A DNA stretch of 64,000 nt from Nannocystis sp. (GTDB lineage: Bacteria > Myxococcota_A > Polyangia > Nannocystales > Nannocystaceae), in NCBI GenBank assembly GCA_016712315.1, contig JADJRG010000029.1, positions 558,001-622,000 on the forward strand, in the 5' to 3' direction. A program made the translations under genes and the position numbers. Below are positions 42,574-51,052 of this stretch, piece after piece; the stretch's first letter is position 1, and each line of letters begins with the position of its first letter. Below the pieces are notes generated by a model. It worked only from the letters and a program-made list of their open reading frames with translations, ran no database searches and was not told where the DNA came from.

Positions 42574-44410
42574 GCCGCGCGCCGAGGGCGGCGAGCAGCG
42601 TGAGGGTGGCGAGCGCGAGGGCCCAGGTCAGCAGTAGCATGCTCCACGGCGGCGAGCTCCGTCGTGTCCTGTGGCTCCTCAGCGCGGCGATCGCGGCGCC
42701 GACATCGGCGTGGCCAGGCGCGATCGTCTCGGCCGTAGCGAGCAGCATGCTCTTGCCCTCGGGAGAGAGCTCGGCGAGGGAGGCTTCAGCGAGCAGGGCT
42801 TGGACGGTGAGGGCGGCGCTGGCCTGTGGATCGTGATCCGCGAGCAGGACCGCGGCCTTGCGGAAGAGCTGGCCGGCGCGCCGCGGATCGTCGCTCGCGA
42901 TCGCCTGCTCAGCGGCGCGGCGGTACACATCGAGGATCCTGGGGTCGAGCGGGGCGGAGACGGTTGTCGCACCAACAAGGAGGCGATCGAGCTCGGTGAC
43001 GGTGGACTGGAGGTCGTCGCGCTCGAGGGCGCTGGCGATCAACGCGGCTTCGTGGGCGTGTTGGTCGCGGTCGAGGTGCTCGAAGTAGGCGAGGGCGTGC
43101 CGCTCAGGTTGGGCGAGACACGCGGGATCTGTCGCGCCCCCCTCGAGGATGACGCGACAGGGCTCTTCGAGGAGACCGGGCGCTTCACGGGCGAGGCGGG
43201 CGCGGAGCGCGAGGGCGGCGGTCTCACGGTAGCTGGGGCGCGCCTTGATCGAGGCGGTCTTCCCGCCGAGCAGGTTGAGGGTCTTGCGTTCGATCGGCGG
43301 CGGGGGACCGGTGACGAAGGCGAGCACGGCCGCGCGGGCGGCCGCTCGTACGCGCGGCAGCGGGGCTTGGACGTGATCGAGGAGGACGTCGGCGGCGTCG
43401 GCGACGCGGCGATCTCCGTAGGCGGTGAGCAGCTCGCTGAGGCGCCGAGGATCGTCTTGGACGGCGAGCACGGCGCGTCGCGGTTGCAGCCGATCGAGGC
43501 GATCGAGCTGGAGCTCGGCGTACTCAGCGCGACGGTAGGGGATCGCGTATCGATCGTCTTCGGTCTTGGCCGGGGGGCGAGCGGAGGCGCGGACCAGGTG
43601 CGGGATCGCGTCGTCGCCGACGGCGCGGATGGTCCGGCCGACTTCGTCGCGGAAGGTCCCCTCGTGGATGTAGGCTGCGTCGAGCAAGGCCTCGATCACC
43701 TCACCGGCGCGTTCGGGTCGCTCGCGGGCGATCCGAGCGGAGGCGCGGAGGAGAGAGGTCTGGAGGACCGTGTCGCGGTAGATCCCATGCAGGCTGGTTG
43801 CGACCTTGCGCGTCGGCAGAGCGAGCAGGTCCTCGTGCCAATCGTCCGAGAGGAGGACGTTCGGGGAGCCGTGGGCGCGCTTCCAGGCGCGGTCGAAGTG
43901 GCCATATCGGTTGGGCACGTCGCCGCCGATCTGGTCGAGAAGGGCCTTGTAGTCGGCCTTGCGGCCCCTTCGTTCGGCCACGAGCAGCTCGCGGAGCTGT
44001 GGCCAGAGAGCGGGATCCGCGAGCGCGATGTTGCGCGCGGGGATCGCGAGATCGGCGATCGGCCCGCGGCGCAGCGCCTCCACCAACGCGGTGAGCTCCG
44101 AAGGATCGCGCGGCGGATGAGGCGGGGGGAGCGGGACTTCGCGAGCGGTGGTGGGCTTCGACGCTGCGGGCGCCGCTTTGGGGTTGGGCGGGACCTCCGG
44201 GGTTGACGTTGGTGCTTCGTCGCCGAGCGCGAGGCGGGGCATCTCAGACAGCCAACGCTGGTAGGCAGCGACCTGCTCGGCGAGGAGCTCGGGGGCGGGC
44301 CTGAGCGGGTCCGCTTCGCCGAGTCGGGTCGTCACTTCGACTTCAGGGTCGGAGCGACACGCCAGCAGCAACGCCAAGGGCAAGGAGACGAGCATGAGGC
44401 TGCAGCGCAT
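42548..44410 (-). CDS. HEAT-like repeat lipoprotein with C-terminal membrane helix
   Basis: A 620-residue protein. The signal peptide MRCSLMLVSLPLALLLAC has a lipobox ending at Cys18. A Pro-rich linker follows (about 70-105), then long helical repeats with HEAT character (LLRASARIARERPERAGEVIEALLDAAY, LPRVRAAARAAVLAF). Near the C-terminus is one hydrophobic helix (MLLLTWALALATLTLLAALGARL). A lipoprotein with a second membrane anchor could bridge the envelope. No enzyme motif is visible. It overlaps the convergent repeat-rich membrane protein gene tail-to-tail by 26 bp. Confidence 0.78.
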   Translation of the reverse strand: MRCSLMLVSLPLALLLACRSDPEVEVTTRLGEADPLRPAPELLAEQVAAYQRWLSEMPRLALGDEAPTSTPEVPPNPKAAPAASKPTTAREVPLPPPHPPRDPSELTALVEALRRGPIADLAIPARNIALADPALWPQLRELLVAERRGRKADYKALLDQIGGDVPNRYGHFDRAWKRAHGSPNVLLSDDWHEDLLALPTRKVATSLHGIYRDTVLQTSLLRASARIARERPERAGEVIEALLDAAYIHEGTFRDEVGRTIRAVGDDAIPHLVRASARPPAKTEDDRYAIPYRRAEYAELQLDRLDRLQPRRAVLAVQDDPRRLSELLTAYGDRRVADAADVLLDHVQAPLPRVRAAARAAVLAFVTGPPPPIERKTLNLLGGKTASIKARPSYRETAALALRARLAREAPGLLEEPCRVILEGGATDPACLAQPERHALAYFEHLDRDQHAHEAALIASALERDDLQSTVTELDRLLVGATTVSAPLDPRILDVYRRAAEQAIASDDPRRAGQLFRKAAVLLADHDPQASAALTVQALLAEASLAELSPEGKSMLLATAETIAPGHADVGAAIAALRSHRTRRSSPPWSMLLLTWALALATLTLLAALGARLRAASADR

Positions 44411-44485
44411 GTGCCTTGGCTAACGCATGGCGGCCGTGAGCCCAAAAAAGCGGGCGAAGGGGACCCGCGGCGCTCGGGGCGCGAC

Positions 44486-44833
44486 TCAGTGGAGGCGGTC
44501 GCTGGGGACGGGGGCGCCGACCTCGGGGACGAAGCGGAGGAAGCGCAGGCCGATGCCGGTCAAGCCGCGCAGCTCGCCGCCTTCGTCGAACTGAAGGAAG
44601 TAGTGGTTCTGGATCCGGGCGATCGCGCAGATCGCGGCGTCATCCTCCGGGACTTGGAAGCGAACGATCACTTTGGTCCTGAGGGGCAGTGGATCGGCCA
44701 TCTCCACCAGCATCCCGCTCTCAGAGATGTTGCGGGCGATGAACCACTGCTCGCCGAACTCCTCGGAGGCGATGAGCACGCGGAAGATCTTGTCGATGCG
44801 CGCGGAGCCCCGGCGTTCAAGGGACATGGTCAT
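44486..44833 (-). CDS. PilZ-domain protein (likely cyclic-di-GMP receptor)
   Basis: A 115-residue stand-alone PilZ domain. The two c-di-GMP contact motifs are present: an N-terminal arginine cluster (LERRGSARI, RxxxR-like) and NISESGMLVE, matching (D/N)xSxxG. The rest is the PilZ beta-barrel. Such small proteins transmit c-di-GMP levels to motility, polysaccharide or cell-cycle targets by binding partners. It lies between a lipoprotein gene and the divergent era gene; the 186-bp region upstream is locally A+T-rich around 44860-44880 and probably holds promoters for both directions. ATG 44827 is an alternative start two codons in. Confidence 0.85.
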   Translation of the reverse strand: MTMSLERRGSARIDKIFRVLIASEEFGEQWFIARNISESGMLVEMADPLPLRTKVIVRFQVPEDDAAICAIARIQNHYFLQFDEGGELRGLTGIGLRFLRFVPEVGAPVPSDRLH

Positions 44834-45019
44834 GGAGCGATGATCACTAGGTGCGGATATGAAATCAAATATCCTACATGTGTGACGATGAAGGTCTTGC
44901 GTGCGGCGTTCGCGGGGTGTATCTCCGCGCTCCGGTCCGGCCGGGGGAGCGCTCTTGGTTGGTGCTCCGTCGTGGGTCGCGCTCCGCGAGCGGCCGCCCC
45001 TGTCCGCGAGGCAGCAGCC

Positions 45020-45997
45020 ATGGTCGCCCCTCTACCTACTACTCCTGAGACGAAGAGCCCCCATCGCGCTGGATACGTCGCCCTCTGTGGCCGCCCCAAC
45101 GTCGGTAAGTCGACCCTCCTCAACGCGCTCGTCGGCGCTGAGCTGGCGATCGCGAGCAGCCAGCCGCAGACCACCCGCCAGCGCTTGCTCGGGATGTGGT
45201 CGACGGACGAGATCCAGGCGATCCTGGTGGACACGCCGGGGATCCATCGCGCGCGGTCGGCGCTGAACCGCTACATGGTGGACGAGGCGGTGCGCGGGGC
45301 GTCGGATGTGGATCTGGTGCTCTTCCTCGCGGAGGCGCCGGTGCTCGAGGACCAAACGACAGCCGAGGCGTGGACGCCCGGCGAAGGCGCGCTGGCGGCG
45401 TTGGAGGCGGTCGCGGGGCTGCGTGCGCCGATCGCGTTGGTGATCACAAAGGTGGATCGGATCGCCGAGCGATCGTTGCTTCTGCCGGTGATCGCCAAGC
45501 TCGCGCGCTTGCACGACTTCGCGGCCGTGTTGCCGGTCGCGGCGACCACGGGCGAGGGGATGGAGGCGCTACGAGCCGAGATCACGCGTCACCTGCCCGA
45601 GGGGCCGGCGCTCTACGATCCGGAGCAGCTCAGCGACCGTGATCTGCGCTGGCACGCCGGAGAGCGGGTGCGTGAGGCGATCTTCCGCTTCCTCGGCGAG
45701 GAGCTGCCGTACTCGTGCGCGGTGACGGTGGAGTCGTATCGCGAGCAGCAGCGGCCGCCCAAAGACATCGTCCGCGCGACGGTGCACGTCGAGCGAGAGA
45801 GCCAGAAGCCGATGGTGATCGGCAAGGGCGGGCAGACGATTCGGAAGATCTCGAGCACCGCGCGTGAGGCGTTCGCCGCGTTCACGGGGCGGGCTTGTGA
45901 CCTGTTTTTAACGGTGAAGGTGACCCGCAACTGGACGCGCGAGCCCGAGCTGATGAAGAAGCTGGGCTACCACCAGCCAGTTGGAGGTGATTCATGA
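45020..45997 (+). CDS. era: GTPase Era
   Basis: A 325-residue Ras-like GTPase with a C-terminal KH domain that binds the 3' end of 16S rRNA during 30S assembly. G1 is GRPNVGKST, G2 TTRQR, G3 DTPG, G4 TKVD and the G5 region VAATTGEG; the KH domain has VIGKGGQTIRKI. ATG 45020 fits the usual Era N-terminus. The frame is open back to ATG 44888, where TATCCT (44870-44875) lies 12 nt upstream, so a longer protein with 44 extra residues is possible. The stop overlaps the der start (ATGA), so the two ribosome-assembly GTPases are co-translated. Confidence 0.96.
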   Translation: MVAPLPTTPETKSPHRAGYVALCGRPNVGKSTLLNALVGAELAIASSQPQTTRQRLLGMWSTDEIQAILVDTPGIHRARSALNRYMVDEAVRGASDVDLVLFLAEAPVLEDQTTAEAWTPGEGALAALEAVAGLRAPIALVITKVDRIAERSLLLPVIAKLARLHDFAAVLPVAATTGEGMEALRAEITRHLPEGPALYDPEQLSDRDLRWHAGERVREAIFRFLGEELPYSCAVTVESYREQQRPPKDIVRATVHVERESQKPMVIGKGGQTIRKISSTAREAFAAFTGRACDLFLTVKVTRNWTREPELMKKLGYHQPVGGDS

Positions 45998-47391
45998 GCG
46001 CCGCTGCAGCACTCGTCGCGATCGTCGGACGTCCTAACGTCGGCAAGTCGACCCTGTTCAATCGCCTGGTCGGCGCCCGCAAGGCGATCGTCGAGGACAA
46101 CCCTGGGGTCACGCGAGATCGCCTCTACGGGGTCGCGGAGTGGGATGATCGCCGCTTCTTGGTGGTTGATACAGGGGGGATCGATCCGAGCCTCGATGAC
46201 GGCCTGCCGAAGCACATCCGCGCGCAGGCTGAGGTGGCGATAGAAGAGGCAGATCTGATCCTCTTCGTGGTCGACGCGAGCGCGGGCTGGACCGCGGTAG
46301 ACGCAGAGATCGCGGCGCTGCTGCGGCGATCGGGTCGGCCGCTGCTCGTCGTCGCGAATAAGGCGGACAGCCCGTCGCGTGATCTCAGCGCGCAGACGGT
46401 GCATGAGCTGGGGCTCGGGGAGGTCTTCCCGGTCTCGGCGGCGCATGGACGGCGGATGCACGAGCTCTGCGACGCGCTGGTCGAGCGCCTGCCGCCGCTG
46501 ACGGAGGAGCTGGTCGCGGCGGTGCCGGACGGGATCCGGATCGCGTTTATGGGGCGCCCGAACGCGGGTAAGTCGACCCTCTGTAACGCGCTGCTGCGGG
46601 AGCCCCGCGTGATCGTCGACGCGCAGGCGGGGACGACCCGCGACGCGGTGGACCTGCCGTTTCGATATCAAGACAAGGCGCTCGTGTTGATCGACACGGC
46701 GGGGCTGCGGCGCCGCAAGCAGATCGCGCGGGCGCAGGAGAAGCTGGCGGCGATCAAGTCGATCCGGGCGATGGAGCGCACCCACGTGGTGGTGCTGGTG
46801 GTCGACGCGACTGAAGGGGTCACAGACCAGGACCAACGGCTCGCGCGTATGGCGTTCGAGCGCGGCAAAGGGGTGGTAGTGGTCCTCCACAAGTGGGATC
46901 TCCTGGGGGGTGATAAGCGCCTCGCGCACGAACGAGTCACCGAGACCGAGGCCGCGCTGGGTTTTTTGGAGGACCCTTACGTGATCAAGACGTCGGTGGT
47001 CGGTGATGGGCGCGATCTCGGGCAGGGCCGGGCGTTCAACTTGGATGACCTGCTGGTCGCCTGCATGAAGACCGCGCACGCGCTGCAGCGCCACATCCCG
47101 ACCGCAGATCTCAACGCCGAGATGAAGGCCGCGGTGGCCGAGCACGCGCCGCCGATGCACGCGGCTAAGCCGGTGAAGCTGCTCTATGCGACCCAGGCAG
47201 AGCGCGAGCCGCCGCTGATCGTGATCTCGGCGAACTACGGGCGCTGCTTGGCGCCAGCGTACGAGCGTTACCTGCTGCGGCGCTTTCGCCGGCGTTGGGG
47301 GCTGCGTGGCGTGCCGATCCGGCTGGTGGTCCGGGCGCGCGGCCGCGGCAATCAAGAGCGGGGCCGCGCCGGCCAGAGCAAGCGCAGCTAG
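45994..47391 (+). CDS. der: GTPase Der (EngA)
   Basis: A 465-residue double-GTPase for 50S subunit assembly. Both G domains are complete: GRPNVGKST, DTGG and NKAD in the first; GRPNAGKST, DTAG and HKWD in the second, followed by the KH-like domain (YERYLLRRFRRRWGLRGVPIRLV). The basic tail (RARGRGNQERGRAGQSKRS) is typical. It is translationally coupled to era. In E. coli der follows yfgM and bamB; YfgM-like and BamB-like genes are found here about 3 kb downstream, a rearranged version of that neighbourhood. Confidence 0.97.
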   Translation: MSAAAALVAIVGRPNVGKSTLFNRLVGARKAIVEDNPGVTRDRLYGVAEWDDRRFLVVDTGGIDPSLDDGLPKHIRAQAEVAIEEADLILFVVDASAGWTAVDAEIAALLRRSGRPLLVVANKADSPSRDLSAQTVHELGLGEVFPVSAAHGRRMHELCDALVERLPPLTEELVAAVPDGIRIAFMGRPNAGKSTLCNALLREPRVIVDAQAGTTRDAVDLPFRYQDKALVLIDTAGLRRRKQIARAQEKLAAIKSIRAMERTHVVVLVVDATEGVTDQDQRLARMAFERGKGVVVVLHKWDLLGGDKRLAHERVTETEAALGFLEDPYVIKTSVVGDGRDLGQGRAFNLDDLLVACMKTAHALQRHIPTADLNAEMKAAVAEHAPPMHAAKPVKLLYATQAEREPPLIVISANYGRCLAPAYERYLLRRFRRRWGLRGVPIRLVVRARGRGNQERGRAGQSKRS

Positions 47392-47505
47392 CGGGGCGCG
47401 CGCCGGCGGGGTCTTTACAGCGCGCGGGCCCTTGTGCGATTGTCTGCGGGCAAGTCTCGCCCTGGGACCGCCTCCGCTCGGCGGGTCCTACACCGGAGGA
47501 TTCCT

Positions 47506-49173
47506 ATGCTACGTGCCTCTATCGTCTCTCGCCTTGCCCTCCTGACTAGCGCTGCCCTCGCGGTGCCGCAGCTCTTCGCGTGCTTGCAGCACCCCGTGAA
47601 GCCGGTCGCTTACGACAAGTCGCAGGAGGGCAAAAAGGGCGTCGCGATCGCGATCAACAAGGACGTCGACATCCTCTTCGTGATCGACAACTCGGGCTCG
47701 ATGGCGGAGGAGCAGGCGAACCTGTCGGAGAACTTCGCCGCGTTCATCAACGTGCTCGAGGCGCCGGACGTCAAGGCGAACTACCGGATCGCGATCACGA
47801 CGACGGACCGGGGCAACCCGCGCTGCCCGAAGGCCGATACGACCCCTGAGAACGGTAATTTCGTCCTCTCGAGCTGCGTCAACCGCGTCGCCGCGGGGGA
47901 GTTCCTCTTTAAGGGGACCGAGCCGCCGACGGACGCCGCCTACGCCTGCGAGGACTACTGCACGCTCAGCGACGAGGACCTCACGGCGAAGATGAAGCCG
48001 ACGCCCACCGATCGTGATCCGACGCCGAAGGTCCGGACGTGGCTGCAGAGCATCGAGGGTGAGACCAACCTGCCCGACGGCGTCGACTCGATCACCGCGT
48101 TCCAATGCTTCGGCCCGCAGGGCGTCTCCGGCTGTGGTTTCGAGTCGCAGCTCGAGGCGATGTACACCGCGCTGGTGAAGGCTGAGACCTCCGGCGAGGG
48201 CAACTTCGGCTTCCTCCGCGATCAAGCGATCTTGTCGATCGTGCACCTCACCGACGAGGCGGACTGCTCGCTGAACGACGCGCAGAAGGCCGTGTTCATC
48301 GACAACAAGGTGTACTGGAACCCAGGCGATGTGATCCCGAGCTCCGCGGTCTGCTGGCGCGCGGGCGTCGAGTGTGACGGCGAAGATCCTGACTTCACCG
48401 ACTGCCGGCCGATGAACTGGGACGTGAACGGTGAGCCGGAGGCGGCCGACGCTGCGGCGGTGCTGTGGCCGGTGAAGCGCTACGTCGATCAGCTCAACAC
48501 CATCGAAGAGGCGAAGCGGACCTTCGACTCCGGTGCGGAGGTGCTGATCGCGGTGATCGGCGGCGTGCCGATCAACTACCCGAGCACCGCGATCCCCTAC
48601 AGCAACGCGGGCGTCGAGCAGGACTTCCTCAACGACTTCGGCATCGGCCCCGGCTGCAAGTCAGCCTCTGGTGGCACCGCGGTGCCGCCGGTCCGTCTCC
48701 GCTACTTCGCCAAGGAGTTTGAGGTCGGCGGCGACCCGAACCTCTTCTCGATCTGCGCCGATGACTACGCGCCGGCGTTGGAGGCGATCGCCGACAAGAT
48801 CCGCGACGCGATCAAGCCGGCTTGTATGCCCGAGTGCATCAAGGATACGGATCCGACGACGCCGCTGGTCGATCCGAGCTGCTCGTTGATCGAGGAGAAC
48901 ACCGCGACGGGCACGCAGACGGCGATCCCGTTGTGCACCAAGATGGGCGGCGAGTTCGTTCCTCCCGGTGACGCGACCGTCTGCTACGTCGCTCTGGTAG
49001 ACAAAGAGAAGGCCAGCGCGACCGCGGACGACGATATGTCGCAAGAGTGCATCGACGCCGGCTGGAACCTCGAGTTCAAGGTGTTCCGCAAGGGACCCGC
49101 GCCGGCTGGCTCGACGGTCACCGCGACCTGCGAGCTCTCGTCGCTGCGCGAGGTCGATTGCCCAGACCTGTAG
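47506..49173 (+). CDS. Secreted vWA-domain lipoprotein
   Basis: A 555-residue exported protein. The signal peptide ends in LFAC (lipobox), and a strong ribosome site GGAGGA lies 5 nt before ATG 47506. A vWA domain starts near residue 50, with the metal-binding motif DNSGSM at residues 61-66 and a later LTDEAD. The protein is Cys-rich in its C-terminal half. Surface vWA proteins usually mediate protein or matrix binding. It is a single-gene unit with a hairpin terminator after the stop. Confidence 0.87.
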   Translation: MLRASIVSRLALLTSAALAVPQLFACLQHPVKPVAYDKSQEGKKGVAIAINKDVDILFVIDNSGSMAEEQANLSENFAAFINVLEAPDVKANYRIAITTTDRGNPRCPKADTTPENGNFVLSSCVNRVAAGEFLFKGTEPPTDAAYACEDYCTLSDEDLTAKMKPTPTDRDPTPKVRTWLQSIEGETNLPDGVDSITAFQCFGPQGVSGCGFESQLEAMYTALVKAETSGEGNFGFLRDQAILSIVHLTDEADCSLNDAQKAVFIDNKVYWNPGDVIPSSAVCWRAGVECDGEDPDFTDCRPMNWDVNGEPEAADAAAVLWPVKRYVDQLNTIEEAKRTFDSGAEVLIAVIGGVPINYPSTAIPYSNAGVEQDFLNDFGIGPGCKSASGGTAVPPVRLRYFAKEFEVGGDPNLFSICADDYAPALEAIADKIRDAIKPACMPECIKDTDPTTPLVDPSCSLIEENTATGTQTAIPLCTKMGGEFVPPGDATVCYVALVDKEKASATADDDMSQECIDAGWNLEFKVFRKGPAPAGSTVTATCELSSLREVDCPDL

Positions 49174-49197
49174 GCTGAGCTCCCTTCAGCCGCCGCT

Positions 49198-49229
49198 GGG
49201 GTCCTCGCGCTCGCGGGGGCCCCTTCGTC
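49198..49229 (+). terminator. Probable intrinsic terminator
   Basis: GGGGTCCTCG (49198-49207) pairs with CGGGGGCCCC (49214-49223), two G-T pairs included, around a 6-nt loop and is followed by TTCGTCTTT. It lies 25 bp after the vWA lipoprotein stop. Confidence 0.6.
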
Positions 49230-49249
49230 TTTGTTGCGCGCGCTTCGGA

Positions 49250-50095
49250 TCAGAAGCGCGCGGTGAGGCGGACGGCTGTGGTGAGGTAGACCGGGTAGGT
49301 CAGCGGCGCGGTCAACAGCGCGAAGTAGCGGAGCAGGAAGCCGACGGCGAGGTGACGGCGGAGCTGCATCTCGAGGCTGAGGCCCGCGTGCAGCTCGGGG
49401 AGCAGGCCGGGGCGGCACACGTTGTCCGCGCCGCAGACCATGCCTGTGTCACATCCGCTGGCGTCGATGCAGGGTTGGTCGCGCTGGCCCGCGAGCAGCC
49501 CTGTCGGTGTGCCGATCCGGAAGGTGCCGACGCCGACATCGAGCAGCGGCGACCACCGACCGATGTCGACGCCGACGACGCCGCTGACGCCGCCGTTGAG
49601 TACGTGCATGGTGCCGGCGTTGGCCAGCGAGAGCACGGCGAGGCTGTCAGGATCCTGGGCGCGGCTCTCCTCGAGCGGGTGCGCCGTGTAGCTAGCGAGG
49701 CCCCGCAGCCAGATCCAGCGGGCGAGCTGTAGGTCACCCTCGAGGCCGACGCCGACGCCAGGGTGCCTGGCTAAGGAGCGGCCCAGCAGGGGCATCCGGA
49801 AGGAGGCGAAGGCTGGGGCGAAGGTGAGGGCGAGGCGGCGCCCGGGTAAGTAGGAGGGGGCGAGCGGCGGCGCGTGGAGGTTTGGGGCGCTACGCGGCTG
49901 GTTGTTGGGCGGCGCCATGAATGGGGCGTCGTTGGGATCCTGCGGGGCCGGCTGAGGGGCCGGTAGGGGAGGCCGCGGGCGGCCGGTCGCGACGCTGGGC
50001 AGGACGCCGAGAGCGGCGCAGAGGCCGAGCAAGGCCCCTGACGCTCGCGCCCGCGCCGTCTGGCGATCCGCGCGACGACCGGGCAGCGACGACAC
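49250..50095 (-). CDS. Predicted outer-membrane beta-barrel protein with Pro-rich N-terminus
   Basis: A 281-residue exported protein starting at GTG 50095. A signal peptide (ALLGLCAALGVLPSVA) and a Pro/Ala/Asn-rich stretch precede about 200 residues of alternating beta-strands (LALTFAPAFASFRM, WIWLRGLASYTA, HLAVGFLLRYFALL). The final residue is Phe (RLTARF), as in BAM substrates. A Cys-containing insert (CIDASGCDTGMVCGADNVC) resembles the Cys-rich modules of nearby secreted proteins. TATAAC lies 7 nt before the GTG. Confidence 0.72.
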   Translation of the reverse strand: MSSLPGRRADRQTARARASGALLGLCAALGVLPSVATGRPRPPLPAPQPAPQDPNDAPFMAPPNNQPRSAPNLHAPPLAPSYLPGRRLALTFAPAFASFRMPLLGRSLARHPGVGVGLEGDLQLARWIWLRGLASYTAHPLEESRAQDPDSLAVLSLANAGTMHVLNGGVSGVVGVDIGRWSPLLDVGVGTFRIGTPTGLLAGQRDQPCIDASGCDTGMVCGADNVCRPGLLPELHAGLSLEMQLRRHLAVGFLLRYFALLTAPLTYPVYLTTAVRLTARF

Positions 50096-50102
50096 GCCGA
50101 AG

Positions 50103-50108
50103 GTTATA
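50103..50108 (-). promoter_or_regulatory. Candidate -10 box 7 nt before start codon
   Basis: TATAAC on the minus strand precedes the GTG of the barrel gene by 7 nt. The overlapping plus-strand TATACC (50105-50110) could serve the divergent YfgM-like gene. Confidence 0.4.
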
Positions 50109-50157
50109 CCGCGCCGCGAGTGGACACGGGGCGATGTGTCTTGTAGACACGCGATCC

Positions 50158-51048
50158 GTGACCGACGAGCCGAGCAAGCCAGTGCCAGCCCCCGCAGGTG
50201 CCCCCGAGCAGCGGATGGAGCTGCCGTCCTGGGACCGCTCGCGCACCAAGAAGCGCCCCAGCCCGGCCAGCGGCGGCGGTGATGATGCCTTTCAAGGCGC
50301 TGTGCGCCAGGTCGGTCGTGGCGCGGCGCGGCGCGGCCTCTGGATCGTGCTGGGGCTGGTCGCGGTGCTCGGCGCCGCGGTCGCGATCGTGGTCGTGAAC
50401 GCGCAGCAGGAGACGAAGGCGGCGGAGCGCACCGCGGCGCTCGCCTCTGTGGCTAGCTACGAGGCACGGGCGCGGATCACGGATCCGCAGGTGTTCGGCG
50501 GGGCGAAGCAGCCCTTCCCGGTGTTCGCGGACGAAGCCGCGCGCGCGGCGGCGATCACCGGCGCGATCGCTGATCTGCAGAAAGTAGCGCCAGGGAGCTC
50601 CCAGGAGGTGCTGACGCGGCTGGTCGAAGGGGCAGATCAGCTCCGCGGGGGTCGCTTCGCCGACGCGGCCGCGAGCTATCGCCGCTTCCTGAGCGCGGTC
50701 GACGAGCGGCACCCGCTGTACTTCATGGGCCGCGAGGGGCTGGCGTTCGCGCTCGAGGGCGCGGGCGAGCTCGACGCGGCGGTCGCAGAGCTCAAGGGCC
50801 TGGCTGGCCTGAAGGGCAGCCTCTACCGCGAGATGGCGCTGTACCACCAGGCGCGGGTGCTCGCCGGTGCGGGCCGCAAAGAGGAGGCGCTGGCGGCGGT
50901 GAAGATCTACATGGAGGAGTTCCCGCTGCAAGAGCCGTCGCTCGCGCGTGATCAGGTGCGCGGGCTGCTCGAGGGCTTGGATCCGAGCCTCTTGGCCGGC
51001 ACGGAGCGGGCGCCGACGCTGCAACTGCTCGACCCCCCGGCGGAGTGA
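50158..51048 (+). CDS. YfgM-like TPR protein with N-terminal membrane anchor
   Basis: A 296-residue protein: a cytoplasmic Pro-rich N-terminus (about 60 residues), one transmembrane helix (GLWIVLGLVAVLGAAVAIVVV) and a periplasmic TPR-like domain (GGRFADAAASYRRFLSAVDERHPLY, AGRKEEALAAVKIYMEEFP). This matches the layout of E. coli YfgM, a periplasmic chaperone-network protein encoded directly upstream of bamB, as here (4 bp). Start GTG 50158 is chosen; ATG 50134 is in frame and would add eight residues. Identity with YfgM rests on architecture and context rather than a diagnostic motif. Confidence 0.75.
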   Translation: MTDEPSKPVPAPAGAPEQRMELPSWDRSRTKKRPSPASGGGDDAFQGAVRQVGRGAARRGLWIVLGLVAVLGAAVAIVVVNAQQETKAAERTAALASVASYEARARITDPQVFGGAKQPFPVFADEAARAAAITGAIADLQKVAPGSSQEVLTRLVEGADQLRGGRFADAAASYRRFLSAVDERHPLYFMGREGLAFALEGAGELDAAVAELKGLAGLKGSLYREMALYHQARVLAGAGRKEEALAAVKIYMEEFPLQEPSLARDQVRGLLEGLDPSLLAGTERAPTLQLLDPPAE

Positions 51049-51052
51049 GCCG